Assembly (NCBI GenBank): GCA_013360465.1
Contig: JABWBO010000015.1
Span: forward strand, 1 to 58,114
Length of the DNA: 58,114 bases
Source: Anaerolineae bacterium
Lineage (GTDB): Bacteria; Chloroflexota; Anaerolineae; Aggregatilineales; Phototrophicaceae
Direction: 5' to 3'
Notes under the pieces: model-generated
Told to the model about the DNA's origin: nothing
Seen by the model: the letters and a program-made list of their open reading frames with translations, nothing else
Database searches by the model: none
Program-made: the position numbers and the translations under genes
Shown: positions 9,479 through 20,401 of the stretch, piece after piece
Numbering within the stretch: position 1 is the first letter of the stretch
Layout: every line of letters begins with the position of its first letter

Positions 9479-10939
9479 TCACGCCATCGATAAAGCCGGG
9501 TATTTTGACGCCAGGGTGGCGGCGGTGAACTGCGCCAGCGAACGGAAGACATCTTCCATTTGCGCCGCCTGCTGGTCGGCGGGCAGCGCAAAATGCGCCT
9601 CCAGGCGGCGGCGGTGGGCTTCGAGCAGCGCCGCGTCGGCATGGGGCGCGAGATGATCGAACAGCAGGCGATACCCGCTCTTGCGCTCCAGCGCCTCGAA
9701 GCCGTCGATGATCTGGCGGTGCGGCGGACCCTCCCAGATGTTGAGGATCATCGCCTCGCGCAGATGACGCTCCACGCCGAACTCCGCCAGCGTGCCCATG
9801 CCGCCGTTGACCTCCATCGCCCACTTCGCCGTTTGAACGGCAAGCTCCGCCGTCCAGTATTTCGCCAGATGGACGAGGATGCGAAAGCGCTGGAAACGCT
9901 CGGAGTAGCGCGGCGCAGGTTCCCGCCAGACTTCCTCCGCCATCCGCACCGATTCCCATGCCAGGGCGAAAGCAGCGCGCAGATCGACAAGCCTTTCGGT
10001 AATCTGATGGCGCATCAACGGTTGATCGATCAGTTTCATAGCGAAGATGTCGCGCCTGGCGGCAAACGAACAGGCGTCTGCCAGCGCCCGCTGCATCAGG
10101 GCGACCGCGCCGACGCTGTTGGAGACGCGCGACAGATTCAGCACTTCGAGGATATGGTAGATGCCGTGACCCGGCTCGCCCAGGAAAAAGGCTTCGCTGT
10201 CGTCCAGTTCGACTTCGCCGGTCGGCACAGAGCGCGTGGCGATCTTGTCTTTCAGCCGCCGCACATGGTAGTTCAGCGATCCGTCGCTGCGAAGACGCGG
10301 CGTCAGGAAGAGCGCCAGCCCGCGCACGCCGGGCGGCGCACCTTCCGGTCGCGCCGCCACCACCGCCAGTTCTGCGCCGACATTGCTGCAAAAGTACTTG
10401 TCACCGGTCAGCCGCCATCCGTCAGGAGTTTGACGCGCCAGGGTCTCGACCGTCGCGCCCAGGTCGCTGCCGCCGCGCGCTTCAGTCATCCAGGTCGCGC
10501 CCTGCCAGACGGCGTCGTCACGGCGGAGCAGTGCCGGCAGAAAGCGCTCTCGCACCTCCGGCGCGGCGTACTTGGCGATGGCGGCGGCGGTTCCGAGCGA
10601 GACCGTGTGCGGGCAGTACAAGCCGACATCGAAGTAGCAGGTGAGATAGCCGACGACGTAAGCGGAAGGCATGGATTCTTCCAGGGCGCGCCAGACCGCA
10701 CCCGCCTGGTAGCTGGTATGCAGCATCGTCCAGTAGGCGGGCGGAAAGGAGATCTCGTCGATGCGCCTACCGAACCGATCGAACTGGCGCACCCAAGGCG
10801 TCCCGGCGCGGTCGAGCGCGGCGGAAGTCGCTAACCCCTCGCGCTGCCAGTAGGACTCAAAGGGTTCTGCGACGCCGTCGGGGATGCCAACGCCCATCGT
10901 CCGCAGAAAAGCACTGGGAGAAGACAGGAATTCAAGCAT
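9479..10939 (-). CDS. Acyl-CoA dehydrogenase-like flavoprotein, AidB-like
   Basis: 486 residues. The chain carries acyl-CoA dehydrogenase signatures in order: 'GATWMTEARGGSDLGA' (FAD/substrate loop), 'GWRLTGDKYFCSN', 'LKDKIATRSVPTGEVELDD', and the C-terminal helical domain 'EVNGGMGTLAEFGVERHLRE' followed by 'ILNIWEGPPHRQIIDGFEAL'. The N-terminal extension and the 'MTE-RGGSD' loop resemble the AidB/IVD-like branch more than short beta-oxidation enzymes. AidB protects against alkylation in E. coli; the actual substrate here is unknown. It is transcribed toward metK and may feed readthrough into the riboswitch. Confidence 0.85.
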   Translation of the reverse strand: MLEFLSSPSAFLRTMGVGIPDGVAEPFESYWQREGLATSAALDRAGTPWVRQFDRFGRRIDEISFPPAYWTMLHTSYQAGAVWRALEESMPSAYVVGYLTCYFDVGLYCPHTVSLGTAAAIAKYAAPEVRERFLPALLRRDDAVWQGATWMTEARGGSDLGATVETLARQTPDGWRLTGDKYFCSNVGAELAVVAARPEGAPPGVRGLALFLTPRLRSDGSLNYHVRRLKDKIATRSVPTGEVELDDSEAFFLGEPGHGIYHILEVLNLSRVSNSVGAVALMQRALADACSFAARRDIFAMKLIDQPLMRHQITERLVDLRAAFALAWESVRMAEEVWREPAPRYSERFQRFRILVHLAKYWTAELAVQTAKWAMEVNGGMGTLAEFGVERHLREAMILNIWEGPPHRQIIDGFEALERKSGYRLLFDHLAPHADAALLEAHRRRLEAHFALPADQQAAQMEDVFRSLAQFTAATLASKYPALSMA

Positions 10940-10969
10940 GACGACATCCTTTTGCAGACTGGTTGAAGC

Positions 10970-12175
10970 CTAGGAGTCTCTGGCGTGCATCCGCGCGCTC
11001 ACTTCATAGAGGATGATAACCAGGATCGCCGCGCCGAACAAAAAGGGCGGGATGACCTCCAGCGTTGTTCGCTGCGCCACCACGCCGATCAGCGCCGGGA
11101 TCGCCGCGATGCCCACCCCTGCGCCGGCGACCTGGAAACCGATGGCGTTAGGTGCGTTGCGCGCGCCGACGCGCCCCAGCGTCTGCGAGATGAAGACCGG
11201 GAACATCGGAGCCTGCGCGAAACCGAAGACCGCCAGCCCCAGGAAGCCGACATCCGGCGTCGGGCTCCACCAGATCAGCCCCGCGCCGACCAGAGTTCCG
11301 GCGAGACACAGCCGCATCAGTCGATGCGTTGGGATGTAGCTGATGATCGCCCCGAAGAAGATACGACCGATAGTGAAACTTCCCCAGTAGAAGCTGACCC
11401 AGAAACCGGCGGTCGCTTCGGGGATGCCGCGCGACTGGTTGTACAGCGGGAACATCCACTGACCCGGCGATGTCTCCATGCCGGCATACAAGAAGAACAG
11501 CGCTACCCCCAACCAGACCGCCGGGACGCGCAGGGTATCGCCCAACCGGACGCGGCTGCCTCCGTCGGCATGTGAAGCCTGCGCCGCCATCGCGCGCCAT
11601 CGCCCGCGCATGAAGAAGAAGCCGACAGTGACCAGCCCACAGACGCCGGCGATCAGATAGAAGGCGGTGTGCCAGGTCTGGTCGTTATCCAGCAGCGCCG
11701 TGATGATCAGCGGCGATGCCGTCGCGCCCACGCCAAAACAGGCATGCAGCCAGTTGAGCGTGCGCTGGCTGTGGTGTTCGGCGATATAGGCGTTCAAGCC
11801 GGCGTCGATGAAACCGCTGCCGATGCCGAGGACGACGAAGAGCGGGATCAGCAGCCAGAACACGCCGAAGACGGCGGCGGCGGCAATGCTCAGCGTCACC
11901 ATCATCCCCCCAGCCAGCATGGTCCAGCCGATGCCGATTCTGCCGGTTACGGACCCGGTCAGGAAACTGCTGGTGAGATAGCCGAGCGTCGAGGATGCCA
12001 GCAGCACCCCCACCGTGGCGAGCGACTGCCCGAATTCGACATGCATCGGCGTCCAGGCGATGCCCAGAAGGGCGGAGGTCGATGTCATGCCAAGGGCGAT
12101 GAAGGCGAGATAAGCGACAAAGATGCTGATCAGCTTGCTTTGCTGAGATGCGGACGGGTGAGCGTTTGTCGTCAT
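10970..12175 (-). CDS. Major facilitator superfamily transporter
   Basis: 401 residues with about 12 hydrophobic helices in two halves and a cytosolic loop near 195-215 rich in Arg and Ala. Typical MFS features are the Gly-rich helix 'GIGSGFIDAGLNAYIAEH' and 'SFYWGSFTIGRIFFGAII' at the start of the second half. The 'GIGSGFxDAGLN' signature resembles fucose/FucP-like and uncharacterised MFS groups, but the substrate cannot be assigned. It ends 30 bases upstream of the acyl-CoA dehydrogenase gene on the same strand, so the two are probably co-transcribed. Confidence 0.85.
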   Translation of the reverse strand: MTTNAHPSASQQSKLISIFVAYLAFIALGMTSTSALLGIAWTPMHVEFGQSLATVGVLLASSTLGYLTSSFLTGSVTGRIGIGWTMLAGGMMVTLSIAAAAVFGVFWLLIPLFVVLGIGSGFIDAGLNAYIAEHHSQRTLNWLHACFGVGATASPLIITALLDNDQTWHTAFYLIAGVCGLVTVGFFFMRGRWRAMAAQASHADGGSRVRLGDTLRVPAVWLGVALFFLYAGMETSPGQWMFPLYNQSRGIPEATAGFWVSFYWGSFTIGRIFFGAIISYIPTHRLMRLCLAGTLVGAGLIWWSPTPDVGFLGLAVFGFAQAPMFPVFISQTLGRVGARNAPNAIGFQVAGAGVGIAAIPALIGVVAQRTTLEVIPPFLFGAAILVIILYEVSARMHARDS

Positions 12176-12279
12176 GCAGAATCCCGGTGGGGTAGAAACG
12201 TTCCGATAACTTTAACAGAGTCGTCTATGCCAGAGGGAGTCCCAGAGGGAGTCCATTTTGGACTGCTGTGAGGGGATGG

Positions 12280-13128
12280 CTACTTGAAGGCGTTGATCCC
12301 GAATGCCTGCGGCACGGGCACGACCCGCTTGAAGCCGGCGGCCTTCAGCCGTTCCGTCACGCCGCGTGCGATTCGCGCGCCGAACTGGCTTTTGAGGTCG
12401 CCAATGTAATGGAAGAGCCGTCCCTGCGGCGTGAGGATGCGCGCCAGTTCGCGATAGTATGCGCCGGAGTAGAGGTCGCCGGCGAGCTGCATCGTCGGCG
12501 GGTCATGCAGGATGCAGTTGAAGACGCCATCCCCGCAGGACTCGATGTAGTCGAAGCTGTCGCCGACGATCCGCTCAATCTGCGGATGTGTGAAGAGTTC
12601 GCGAGACCAGGGGTTCTGCCCGGCAACTTCCACGACGGCGGGATCGAGTTCTATCGTCGTGACGCGCGCGCCGGCGCGTGCCGCGTGAATCGCGGTGTAG
12701 CCCAAGCCCATCGACGTATCCAGCGCCCGCCCGGTCGGTCTCGCCGCCTTGATCTTCTCCATCGTATCGCGCTGTGGGTCCGTCCCCTTGATGCGGTGCA
12801 TGGGGAAGCCGGCGATGAGCAGCGTGGGCGCGCCGGTCGTCGGCATGAGCGAACAGTGACGGTTGGTCACCGACGAAAACATCTGAATCTTGCGGATACT
12901 TCCGCTCTCCAGGGCGAAGCAGGCGACCTCATCATCGGCGATGACTTCGGCATTCGTCCAGGTCAGTCGTTCGCCATCGGGAAACAGCACGCCTTCCCGG
13001 CTCAGTACGGCGGTGACCAGGGTCAAGCCAAGATCGGAAGAGAGCGAAACGCCGCCGCTGTGTTCCTGCACGGATTTCCGAAAGGAACGCAGCAGCGGCG
13101 CGATCTGGATGTGAGAGAGGACGATCAC
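12280..13128 (-). CDS. COG2521-like predicted SAM-dependent methyltransferase
   Basis: 282 residues starting at GTG 13128. The N-terminal 110 residues form a beta-rich module. The Rossmann part begins with motif I 'ALDTSMGLGYTAI' (135-147), an acidic residue ending strand 2 (E160 in 'TTIELDP'), and a catalytic-type 'HDPPTMQ' at 208-214. This layout matches archaeal-type predicted methyltransferases related to spermidine synthase and N-methyltransferases. The start is three bases after the potA stop, so it is likely translationally coupled to the polyamine transporter. A polyamine-related substrate is an attractive but unproven inference. Confidence 0.75.
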   Translation of the reverse strand: MIVLSHIQIAPLLRSFRKSVQEHSGGVSLSSDLGLTLVTAVLSREGVLFPDGERLTWTNAEVIADDEVACFALESGSIRKIQMFSSVTNRHCSLMPTTGAPTLLIAGFPMHRIKGTDPQRDTMEKIKAARPTGRALDTSMGLGYTAIHAARAGARVTTIELDPAVVEVAGQNPWSRELFTHPQIERIVGDSFDYIESCGDGVFNCILHDPPTMQLAGDLYSGAYYRELARILTPQGRLFHYIGDLKSQFGARIARGVTERLKAAGFKRVVPVPQAFGINAFK

Positions 13129-13131
13129 GAG

Positions 13132-14301
<1,170 letters not shown>

Positions 14302-14381
14302 CCTCGCACCCCTATCGCTGCCCAAGACATGGGGCGGCGAGAGCATCCTGCCGCCCCTGTGGTCCGCACATACCGCCGACG

Positions 14382-15467
14382 TTACCTTCCGAGCAGTATC
14401 TTCAGCTCGTCCCAGGCATCGTTATAGTTTTGCTCAACATCCGTGCGCTCTTCGATGAAGAACAGGCGCTCTTCGGTGTCAGCGCTGGGATAGATCGCCG
14501 GGTTATCCAGCAGTTCGGGATCGATCAAGCCGTCGTCGACGGACGCCTTGTTGGGCGAACCATAGGCGGTATAGTTGCTGATGTCCGCCCCGACCTTTGC
14601 ATCGAGGATGTAGTCCATGAACACGTGCGCGAGAGGCGCGTTCGGCGCATCGACCGGGATTGCCATATTGTCCATCCAGGTCGGCGTCCCTTCCTGGGGG
14701 ATGACGTAGGCGTAATCCTCGCACTCGCATTCCGCCAAGACCTGGAAGATGTCGCCGCTGAATTCGATGGTGATGTCCACGTCGCCGCGCGCCAGCATCG
14801 CCTGACCGTCATCGGCGGCGATTGCCACAACGTTCGCGCCATGAGCGACCAGGTAATCACGTGCCTGGGCGATTTCATCTGGACTGTTGGAATTCGGGTC
14901 ATATCCGAGCATCAGCAGCCCAACGCCGAACATTGAACGGAGGTCTTCCAACCATGCCACCGAACCCTCATAGGCGAAGACCTGTTCCCAACTGGTGATG
15001 TCTTCCCCGACCTTGGTGCGGTTGTAACCGATGCCGATAGTGCCCCACTGATAGGGCAGGCTGTAGGTATTGCCGGGATCGAAGCCCTTGTCCGTGAAGA
15101 CCGGGTTGAGGTTGGCGATGTTCGGGATCAGGCTGTGATCCAGGGGCATCAGAAGCTCGCGACCGATCATCTGCGAGACCATATAGTCGGTCGGGAAGAT
15201 GACATCGTAGCCGGGATTGCCACCAGCCAGGCGCGCCAGCAGCGCTTCGTTGCTTTCGAACACATCGTAAATCACTGTGACGCCGCACAGCGCTTCGAAA
15301 TTGCTGATGGTATCCTCGGCAACATAGGTGGACCAGTTGAAGACGCTCAGTGTCTGCCCCGCGAACCCGTCCGGGCACGTCCACGAGGTCATCTCGTCCT
15401 GCGCCGCCATCGACACAGGCAGAGCAGCCAGCACAACCAGACACAGGAACAAGACCAGTTTACGCAT
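14382..15467 (-). CDS. potD: Polyamine ABC transporter substrate-binding protein
   Basis: 361 residues. A Sec signal peptide (basic 'MRK', hydrophobic core to about residue 18, 'SMAAQ' cleavage region) precedes a PotD/PotF-type periplasmic fold. Recognisable stretches are '[20 protein letters not shown]', '[13 protein letters not shown]', '[13 protein letters not shown]' and '[17 protein letters not shown]'. There is no lipobox Cys after the signal peptide. GGAGG lies directly upstream of the ATG. It delivers spermidine or putrescine to PotB/PotC. Confidence 0.94.
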   Translation of the reverse strand: MRKLVLFLCLVVLAALPVSMAAQDEMTSWTCPDGFAGQTLSVFNWSTYVAEDTISNFEALCGVTVIYDVFESNEALLARLAGGNPGYDVIFPTDYMVSQMIGRELLMPLDHSLIPNIANLNPVFTDKGFDPGNTYSLPYQWGTIGIGYNRTKVGEDITSWEQVFAYEGSVAWLEDLRSMFGVGLLMLGYDPNSNSPDEIAQARDYLVAHGANVVAIAADDGQAMLARGDVDITIEFSGDIFQVLAECECEDYAYVIPQEGTPTWMDNMAIPVDAPNAPLAHVFMDYILDAKVGADISNYTAYGSPNKASVDDGLIDPELLDNPAIYPSADTEERLFFIEERTDVEQNYNDAWDELKILLGR

Positions 15468-15583
15468 TTGTCCTCCAATAGAGAGTATTCAAGCAGAACC
15501 AATCTGTACGGCAGAGAATCGATTCTTCGGCGCAGGATGCGCCGCTGGATCGCGAGCTGAAAGACCTCGATGCGCTGGACACA

Positions 15584-16489
15584 CTACCCGCGTCCGGCAT
15601 TGCGCCCTTGCAGCGCCATCGATATGCCGATCAGGACGGTGGAGGCGAGGAGCATCAAGGTAGACAAGGCGTTGATCTCAGGCGAGACCGAAAGCTTGAT
15701 CAAGCCATACACGTAGACGGGCAGCGTCGTCGTGCCAGGTCCCGAATTGAAGAAGGTGACGACGAAGTCGTCAAGGGAAAGGGTGAACGCCAGCAGCGCG
15801 CCGGAGATGATGCCGGGCAGGATGAGCGGAAAAGTCACCCGCCAGAAAGTCCGCCAGGGATTCGCGCCCAGATCGCTCGCGGCTTCTTCAAGGTGCGGGT
15901 TCATGTCGGCGAGGCGGGCGCGGACAACGATGGCGACGTACGAGATGTTGAAGACGACATGCCCGATGATCACCGTGCCGATCCCCGGACTGATGCGTAC
16001 GCCGGTGGTCGTACCAACGAAGTCGAAGATAGCGCTGAAGAACAGGAGCAGCGAGACTGCCTGGGTGATTTCCGGGATGACGACCGGCAGCAGCAGCAGC
16101 CCATCCACCAGGCTCTTAGCGGGATAGTTGCCCCGGACCAGGCTCATCGAGACGGCGGTTCCGATGACGGTAGCGATGAGCGTCGCGATGAGCGCCACGA
16201 CTAGGCTTGTGCCCAGTGCGCTGAGCATCAGCTCGGTGGAGAATCGCGCTTCCGCGCCGACTGCGCCGCTGAGGATGTTGCCGTACCAGCGCAGCGTGAA
16301 TCCGCGCCAGGTAGCGACCGAGCGCGAGTCATTGAACGAGAAGATGACCAGCACGATGATCGGCGCCCACAGGAAGAAATAGGCGAAAAGCGGCTCCAGG
16401 ATCATGCCGATCTTGCCGGCTTTGCGAACCGTCAGATCGCGGCGAATCCGACCTTCATCGATATGTATCGCCATGCTGCGGGTTGCCAT
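15584..16489 (-). CDS. potC: Polyamine ABC transporter permease
   Basis: 301 residues from ATG 16489, which overlaps the potB stop (TGATG) with GGAGGGCGAG upstream. The frame is open for 70 further codons into potB, but that reading is a shadow. Six membrane helices are visible, and the permease EAA loop reads 'EEAASDLGANPWRTFWRVTFP'. The C-terminal part 'SLDDFVVTFFNSGPGTTTLP' is characteristic of PotC. It forms the membrane channel with PotB. Confidence 0.93.
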   Translation of the reverse strand: MATRSMAIHIDEGRIRRDLTVRKAGKIGMILEPLFAYFFLWAPIIVLVIFSFNDSRSVATWRGFTLRWYGNILSGAVGAEARFSTELMLSALGTSLVVALIATLIATVIGTAVSMSLVRGNYPAKSLVDGLLLLPVVIPEITQAVSLLLFFSAIFDFVGTTTGVRISPGIGTVIIGHVVFNISYVAIVVRARLADMNPHLEEAASDLGANPWRTFWRVTFPLILPGIISGALLAFTLSLDDFVVTFFNSGPGTTTLPVYVYGLIKLSVSPEINALSTLMLLASTVLIGISMALQGRNAGRG

Positions 16490-17370
16490 CAGCTCGCCCT
16501 CCGTCCGATGCGAGAGTAAACCACCAGACCCAGGATGACGACGATCATCATCACGATGGAGGCGGCAGAGCCGAGGGGCCAGTTGCCGGAACCCCGGAAC
16601 TGCCCGGTGATCAGATTGCCGATCATGATGCCCTGCGTGCCGCCCAGCAGATCGGGAGTGATGAATGACCCGATGGCGGGGATGAAGACGAGGATGCATC
16701 CGGCGATCACGCCGGGAAGGGTCAGCGGCAGGACCACGCGCAAAAAGGTGCGCAGATCGTTTGCCCCCAGGTCATAGGCGGCTTCGACCAGGCGGAATTC
16801 AAAGCGTTCGACCGAGGCAAAGATCGGCAGCACCATGAAAGGGAGGAAGCCGTAGACTAAGCCGAGCAGGACCGCGAAATCGGTGTTGATGAGCGCCAGC
16901 GGTTCGCTGATGAGACCCAAGCCTGTGAGCATCCCGTTGATCGTGCCTTCCGCGCCCAGGATGATCTGCCAAGCGTAGGTGCGCACCAGGAAGTTCGTCC
17001 AGAAGGGGAGGATGACCAGGAAGAGCGCGACGTTCTGCATCTGCTTGCTCTTGCGCGTGCTGATGAAGAACGCCAGCGGATAACCCAGCACGAGGCAGAT
17101 GATCGTGGTGAGGAAGGCGATCCAGAGTGAGTCGAACAGGACTGGTCGAAAGACCGGTCCGAGGATGCGCTCATAATGTTCAAGTGTAAGCGGGAGGACG
17201 AGCGCGCCGCGCTGACCGCGCGTCAAAAAGCTGACGACGAACACGATACAGACCGGCAAGATGAAAAAAAGCACGAGCCAGATCAGCGCCGGAATTGCAA
17301 GAGAAAAGCCGCGTCTGCGCTCGCGTGAAGAATATCCACCAGAAGACGAGAGATCGAAGCTTAATGCCAC
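16489..17370 (-). CDS. potB: Polyamine ABC transporter permease
   Basis: 293 residues starting at GTG 17370 with GGGGGA four bases upstream. About six membrane helices. The EAA loop reads 'EAAYDLGANDLRTFLRVVLP', followed by 'PAIGSFITPDLLGGTQGIMI', a PotB hallmark. It is the first gene of the transporter unit and has its own candidate promoter in the gap after guaA. Its stop overlaps the potC start by one base. Confidence 0.94.
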   Translation of the reverse strand: MALSFDLSSSGGYSSRERRRGFSLAIPALIWLVLFFILPVCIVFVVSFLTRGQRGALVLPLTLEHYERILGPVFRPVLFDSLWIAFLTTIICLVLGYPLAFFISTRKSKQMQNVALFLVILPFWTNFLVRTYAWQIILGAEGTINGMLTGLGLISEPLALINTDFAVLLGLVYGFLPFMVLPIFASVERFEFRLVEAAYDLGANDLRTFLRVVLPLTLPGVIAGCILVFIPAIGSFITPDLLGGTQGIMIGNLITGQFRGSGNWPLGSAASIVMMIVVILGLVVYSRIGRRAS

Positions 17371-17419
17371 AACGTCCCCCGATCAGTAAATTGATCCGGC
17401 GTCCAAACACAAGGGCGCA

Positions 17420-17447
17420 ATTATAACAGTCCCAGGTGTGGGCGCAA
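17420..17447 (-). promoter_or_regulatory. Candidate promoter of potBCDA
   Basis: On the minus strand TTGCGC (17447-17442), 16 bases, then a perfect TATAAT (17425-17420). It lies about 50 bases upstream of the potB GTG, in the guaA-potB gap. The -10 is strong, the -35 only fair. Confidence 0.6.
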
Positions 17448-17477
17448 TGCAAAATGTTGGCAATTTGGAATGGGTTT

Positions 17478-19034
17478 TTACTCCCACTCAATTGTGCCGG
17501 GCGGCTTGCTCGTCACATCGTAAACGACCCGGTTGACGCCCCGCACTTCGTTGACGATACGGCTGCTGGCGCGCGCCAGCAGGTCGAAGGGCAGGCGCGA
17601 CCAGTCGGCGGTCATGAAATCGTCGGTCGTCACGGCGCGCAGCGCGATCACCTCTTCGTAGGTGCGGTTGTCGCCCATGACGCCGACGCTCTTGACCGGC
17701 AGCAGTACGGCGAACGCCTGCGATGTGCCGTGCCGCAGCAGCCCGGCGCGGTCCAATTCTTCGCGGAAGATGGCATCGGCATGGCGCAGCGTCTCCAGAC
17801 GGTCCCAAGTGATCGGACCCAGACAGCGGACCGCCAGCCCCGGACCGGGAAACGGCTGACGCCACACCAGCGCGTCGGGCAGCCCCAACGCCGTGCCGAC
17901 GGCGCGCACCTCGTCTTTGAAGAGATCGCGCAGCGGCTCGACCAGATCGAAGTTCAGGTCCGGCGGCAGCCCGCCGACGTTATGATGACTTTTGATCACC
18001 TTGGAGCTTTTGCTGCTGGCGGCGCTTTCGATCACATCAGGATAGATCGTCCCCTGGGCGAGGAATCGCACGCCTTCACTCGCCAGCCGCCGGGCTTCGG
18101 CGCTGAATACGTCGATGAACAGCCTGCCGATGATCTTGCGCTTGGCTTCCGGCTCGGTGACGCCGTCCAGCGCGCTCAGGAAATCCTCGCTGGCATCGAC
18201 GGCGGACAGATTCATGCCGCGTTCGCCCCGGAAGACTCGCACCACCTCGTCGGCTTCATCTCTGCGCAGCAACCCGGTGTTTACGAAGACGGCGATCAAT
18301 TGATCGCCGATGGCGCGCTGCAACAGCACCCCGGCGACCGCCGAATCTACGCCGCCGCTCAACGCCAGCATGACCCGTTCCCCGCCGATGCGCGCCCGAA
18401 TCTGCTCGATGGAATCCTCGATGAACGCCAGCGGCGACCATTTCGCTGTGCAGCCGCAGATGCCGAAGACGAAATTGCGCAGCAGATCGACCCCCTGCGG
18501 GGTGTGTACCACTTCCGGGTGAAACTGCACGCCGTAGAGTTTGCGCGCCGGGTCGCCGATGGCGGCGTAGGGCGAGTTTTCAGAGTGCGCCAGCGCGACG
18601 AACCCCGCCGGCGGCTGCTCGATTCGGTCGCCGTGTGACATCCAGACCGGCATGTCCTCCGGCAGCCCATCAGTCAGCGCGTCCGGGGAAGTCAGGATCG
18701 TCGCTGATCCGTATTCGCGGTGGTTCGACGGCGCAACTCTGCCGCCCAGGGCATGGGTGAGCGCCTGCATACCGTAGCAGATACCCAGCACCGGGAAACC
18801 GGCAGCTGCCAGATAGGCAGGCAGCTGAGGCGCGCCCTCATCGTAGATGCTGTTCGGTCCGCCGGAGAGGATGACCCCGCGCGGTTCGTGCTGGTGTATC
18901 GTCTCGCGCGGCGCGTCGCACGGGAAAACTTCGGCATAGACGCCCTGTTCGCGCACGCGCCGTGCGATCAATTGAGTGTACTGCGAACCGTAGTCGAGTA
19001 TCGCGATGCCGCCGCGCCGCAAATCGTCGGTCAC
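17478..19034 (-). CDS. guaA: GMP synthase (glutamine-hydrolysing)
   Basis: 518 residues, the full family length; GTG start at 19034. The class I glutamine amidotransferase domain has the catalytic Cys at 86 ('[15 protein letters not shown]') and the His/Glu pair in '[13 protein letters not shown]'. The ATP pyrophosphatase domain begins with the P-loop 'LSGGVDSAV' near 224. The C-terminal dimerisation domain ends '[10 protein letters not shown]', the conserved GuaA terminus. It converts XMP to GMP. It starts three bases after the xpt stop, so the two genes are coupled. Confidence 0.98.
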   Translation of the reverse strand: MTDDLRRGGIAILDYGSQYTQLIARRVREQGVYAEVFPCDAPRETIHQHEPRGVILSGGPNSIYDEGAPQLPAYLAAAGFPVLGICYGMQALTHALGGRVAPSNHREYGSATILTSPDALTDGLPEDMPVWMSHGDRIEQPPAGFVALAHSENSPYAAIGDPARKLYGVQFHPEVVHTPQGVDLLRNFVFGICGCTAKWSPLAFIEDSIEQIRARIGGERVMLALSGGVDSAVAGVLLQRAIGDQLIAVFVNTGLLRRDEADEVVRVFRGERGMNLSAVDASEDFLSALDGVTEPEAKRKIIGRLFIDVFSAEARRLASEGVRFLAQGTIYPDVIESAASSKSSKVIKSHHNVGGLPPDLNFDLVEPLRDLFKDEVRAVGTALGLPDALVWRQPFPGPGLAVRCLGPITWDRLETLRHADAIFREELDRAGLLRHGTSQAFAVLLPVKSVGVMGDNRTYEEVIALRAVTTDDFMTADWSRLPFDLLARASSRIVNEVRGVNRVVYDVTSKPPGTIEWE

Positions 19035-19037
19035 CGG

Positions 19038-19616
19038 CTACTCCGCAAAGATGATTTTGCCGTCGTCCATGCTGGTGATGGTCGCCAGCGCGTGCATCGG
19101 CATGGTGTAGCCTTTGCTGCGCATATAGTCGCGTCCACCCTCGAAGGTCTTTTCGACCACGACGCCGACCCCGACGACGCGCGACTGCGCGCCTTCAACG
19201 ATGCGCGCCAGCGCCCGCAGCGTCTTGCCGGTGGCGAGGAAGTCGTCGATGATCAGCACATCCTGATTCGACGGCATGAACTCCGCCGAGACCAGCAGGT
19301 TGACATCGGTGCCCTTGGTGTGGCTGGGCGCGGTTTCCAGGAAGACGGGTCCGAACATGGTGATCGGCTTGATCTTGCGAGCGTAGACGATGGGGACGCC
19401 GAGCGCCAGCCCGGTCATCATCGCCGGGGCGATACCGCTGATCTCCGCCGTCAGGATGCGGTCTACCTTGATCCCGGCGAACCGAGCTGCCATTTCCTGA
19501 CCCATTTGCAGCATCAGGTCCGGGTAAATCTGATGGTTCAGCAGGCTGTCGATCTTGAGAATACCGCCGCCCAGGTTGCGCCCTTCGGCGAGGATGCGCT
19601 GCTTCAACGCTTCCAT
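19038..19616 (-). CDS. xpt: Xanthine phosphoribosyltransferase
   Basis: 192 residues, the usual length. It begins 'MEALKQRILAEGRNLGGGIL' with 'VDSFLNHQ'-like 'IDSLLNHQIYP', and carries the PRPP-binding motif 'VLIIDDFLATG' at 120-130 and 'YARK' near 78-81. It salvages xanthine to XMP, the substrate of the next gene, guaA. Its start is six bases from the EthD-like gene upstream. No purine riboswitch precedes it, in contrast to many Firmicutes xpt genes. Confidence 0.95.
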   Translation of the reverse strand: MEALKQRILAEGRNLGGGILKIDSLLNHQIYPDLMLQMGQEMAARFAGIKVDRILTAEISGIAPAMMTGLALGVPIVYARKIKPITMFGPVFLETAPSHTKGTDVNLLVSAEFMPSNQDVLIIDDFLATGKTLRALARIVEGAQSRVVGVGVVVEKTFEGGRDYMRSKGYTMPMHALATITSMDDGKIIFAE

Positions 19617-19622
19617 AGATGA

Positions 19623-19949
19623 CTACTTGCCCTCCGTTTTGCCGCCGGTTTCTTCGTAGACCTCGGCGAAAACCATGTCAAAACTTCCCGCGGGAAGCCG
19701 CCGCAGTTCGCCCCCGGCTTCCTGTCCGGCGGGAGAACGCAGCGACTCGTTCAATCGAGCGAAGTCCTCGAAGTAGACTTCGAGGACTCGAAAGAGTGGG
19801 GTTTCCCCAAAGGGGCTGCCCAGGACCGAATTGACCTGACGCCGCTGGATCAGCGGCATGCGCTCGACCAGCGCGAGGAAATCGTTGTAGACATCCTCGA
19901 ACTTGCCGGGGTCTTTCGGCTTCATGAAATGGACGACGAGCTTGACCAT
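19623..19949 (-). CDS. EthD-like dimeric ferredoxin-fold protein
   Basis: 108 residues beginning 'MVKLVVHFMKPKDPGKFEDV', the usual EthD/stress-responsive barrel opening, with 'LFRVLEVYFEDFARLNESL' and 'GSFDMVFAEVYEE' strands. EthD-family proteins are small dimeric alpha+beta barrels of mostly unknown role. It lies in a tight run with the DUF883-like gene upstream (16-base gap) and xpt downstream (6-base gap), suggesting one transcript. Confidence 0.75.
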   Translation of the reverse strand: MVKLVVHFMKPKDPGKFEDVYNDFLALVERMPLIQRRQVNSVLGSPFGETPLFRVLEVYFEDFARLNESLRSPAGQEAGGELRRLPAGSFDMVFAEVYEETGGKTEGK

Positions 19950-19965
19950 CGAGCCTCGCTTGCCG

Positions 19966-20367
19966 TTAGTCCCGGTCGCTGCCGCGCAGTATCAGACCGA
20001 TGACCACGCCGACGATCAGCACGATGGCAAGGATGAGGGTCGAGTTCTTGCGCACCGTCTGCTCGGCATCCTTGCGAATGTCCTCGACGCTGTGGGTCGA
20101 AAGATACGATGCTGCCCGCTCCATCTGTTTGGCGACCTCGTCGGCGGTTTTCTGCGCATCCGCGCCGGCATCGCCCTGCCTTGACTGCTCGCGCAGTTTC
20201 AACGCGGACTCATTGAGGGATTTGACCATCCCTTTGCGGACATCATCCGCCTTGTGGTGCAGTTCGCGCGCCAGTTCGCTGGCTTCCGCCGCTGCTTGAT
20301 CGACAACGTCCTTCAGATCGGTCTTGAGTTCGCTCACGTCGGTCGGTATTCCGTTTTGTCCCGCCAT
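19966..20367 (-). CDS. ElaB/YqjD (DUF883)-like C-tail-anchored protein
   Basis: 133 residues from ATG 20367 with GAGG six bases upstream; the 21-residue longer reading has no such site. Residues 10-95 form an amphipathic, coiled-coil-like helix rich in Ala, Glu, Lys and Asp ('VVDQAAAEASELARELHHKA'). One hydrophobic helix ends the chain (about 110-127, 'STLILAIVLIVGVVIGLIL') before 'RGSDRD'. This is the layout of DUF883 proteins such as ElaB, which anchor to the inner membrane by the C-tail. It heads the run leading to EthD-like, xpt and guaA. Confidence 0.7.
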   Translation of the reverse strand: MAGQNGIPTDVSELKTDLKDVVDQAAAEASELARELHHKADDVRKGMVKSLNESALKLREQSRQGDAGADAQKTADEVAKQMERAASYLSTHSVEDIRKDAEQTVRKNSTLILAIVLIVGVVIGLILRGSDRD

Positions 20368-20401
20368 GATCATCCTCGCTTTCCTGATGCGATAGCCCAC
20401 G

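Noticed and set aside
12230-12255. Short tandem duplication upstream of the MFS gene
   Set aside because: Two copies of about 12 bases (CAGAGGGAGTCC) with no further units or symmetry; likely chance or simple slippage.
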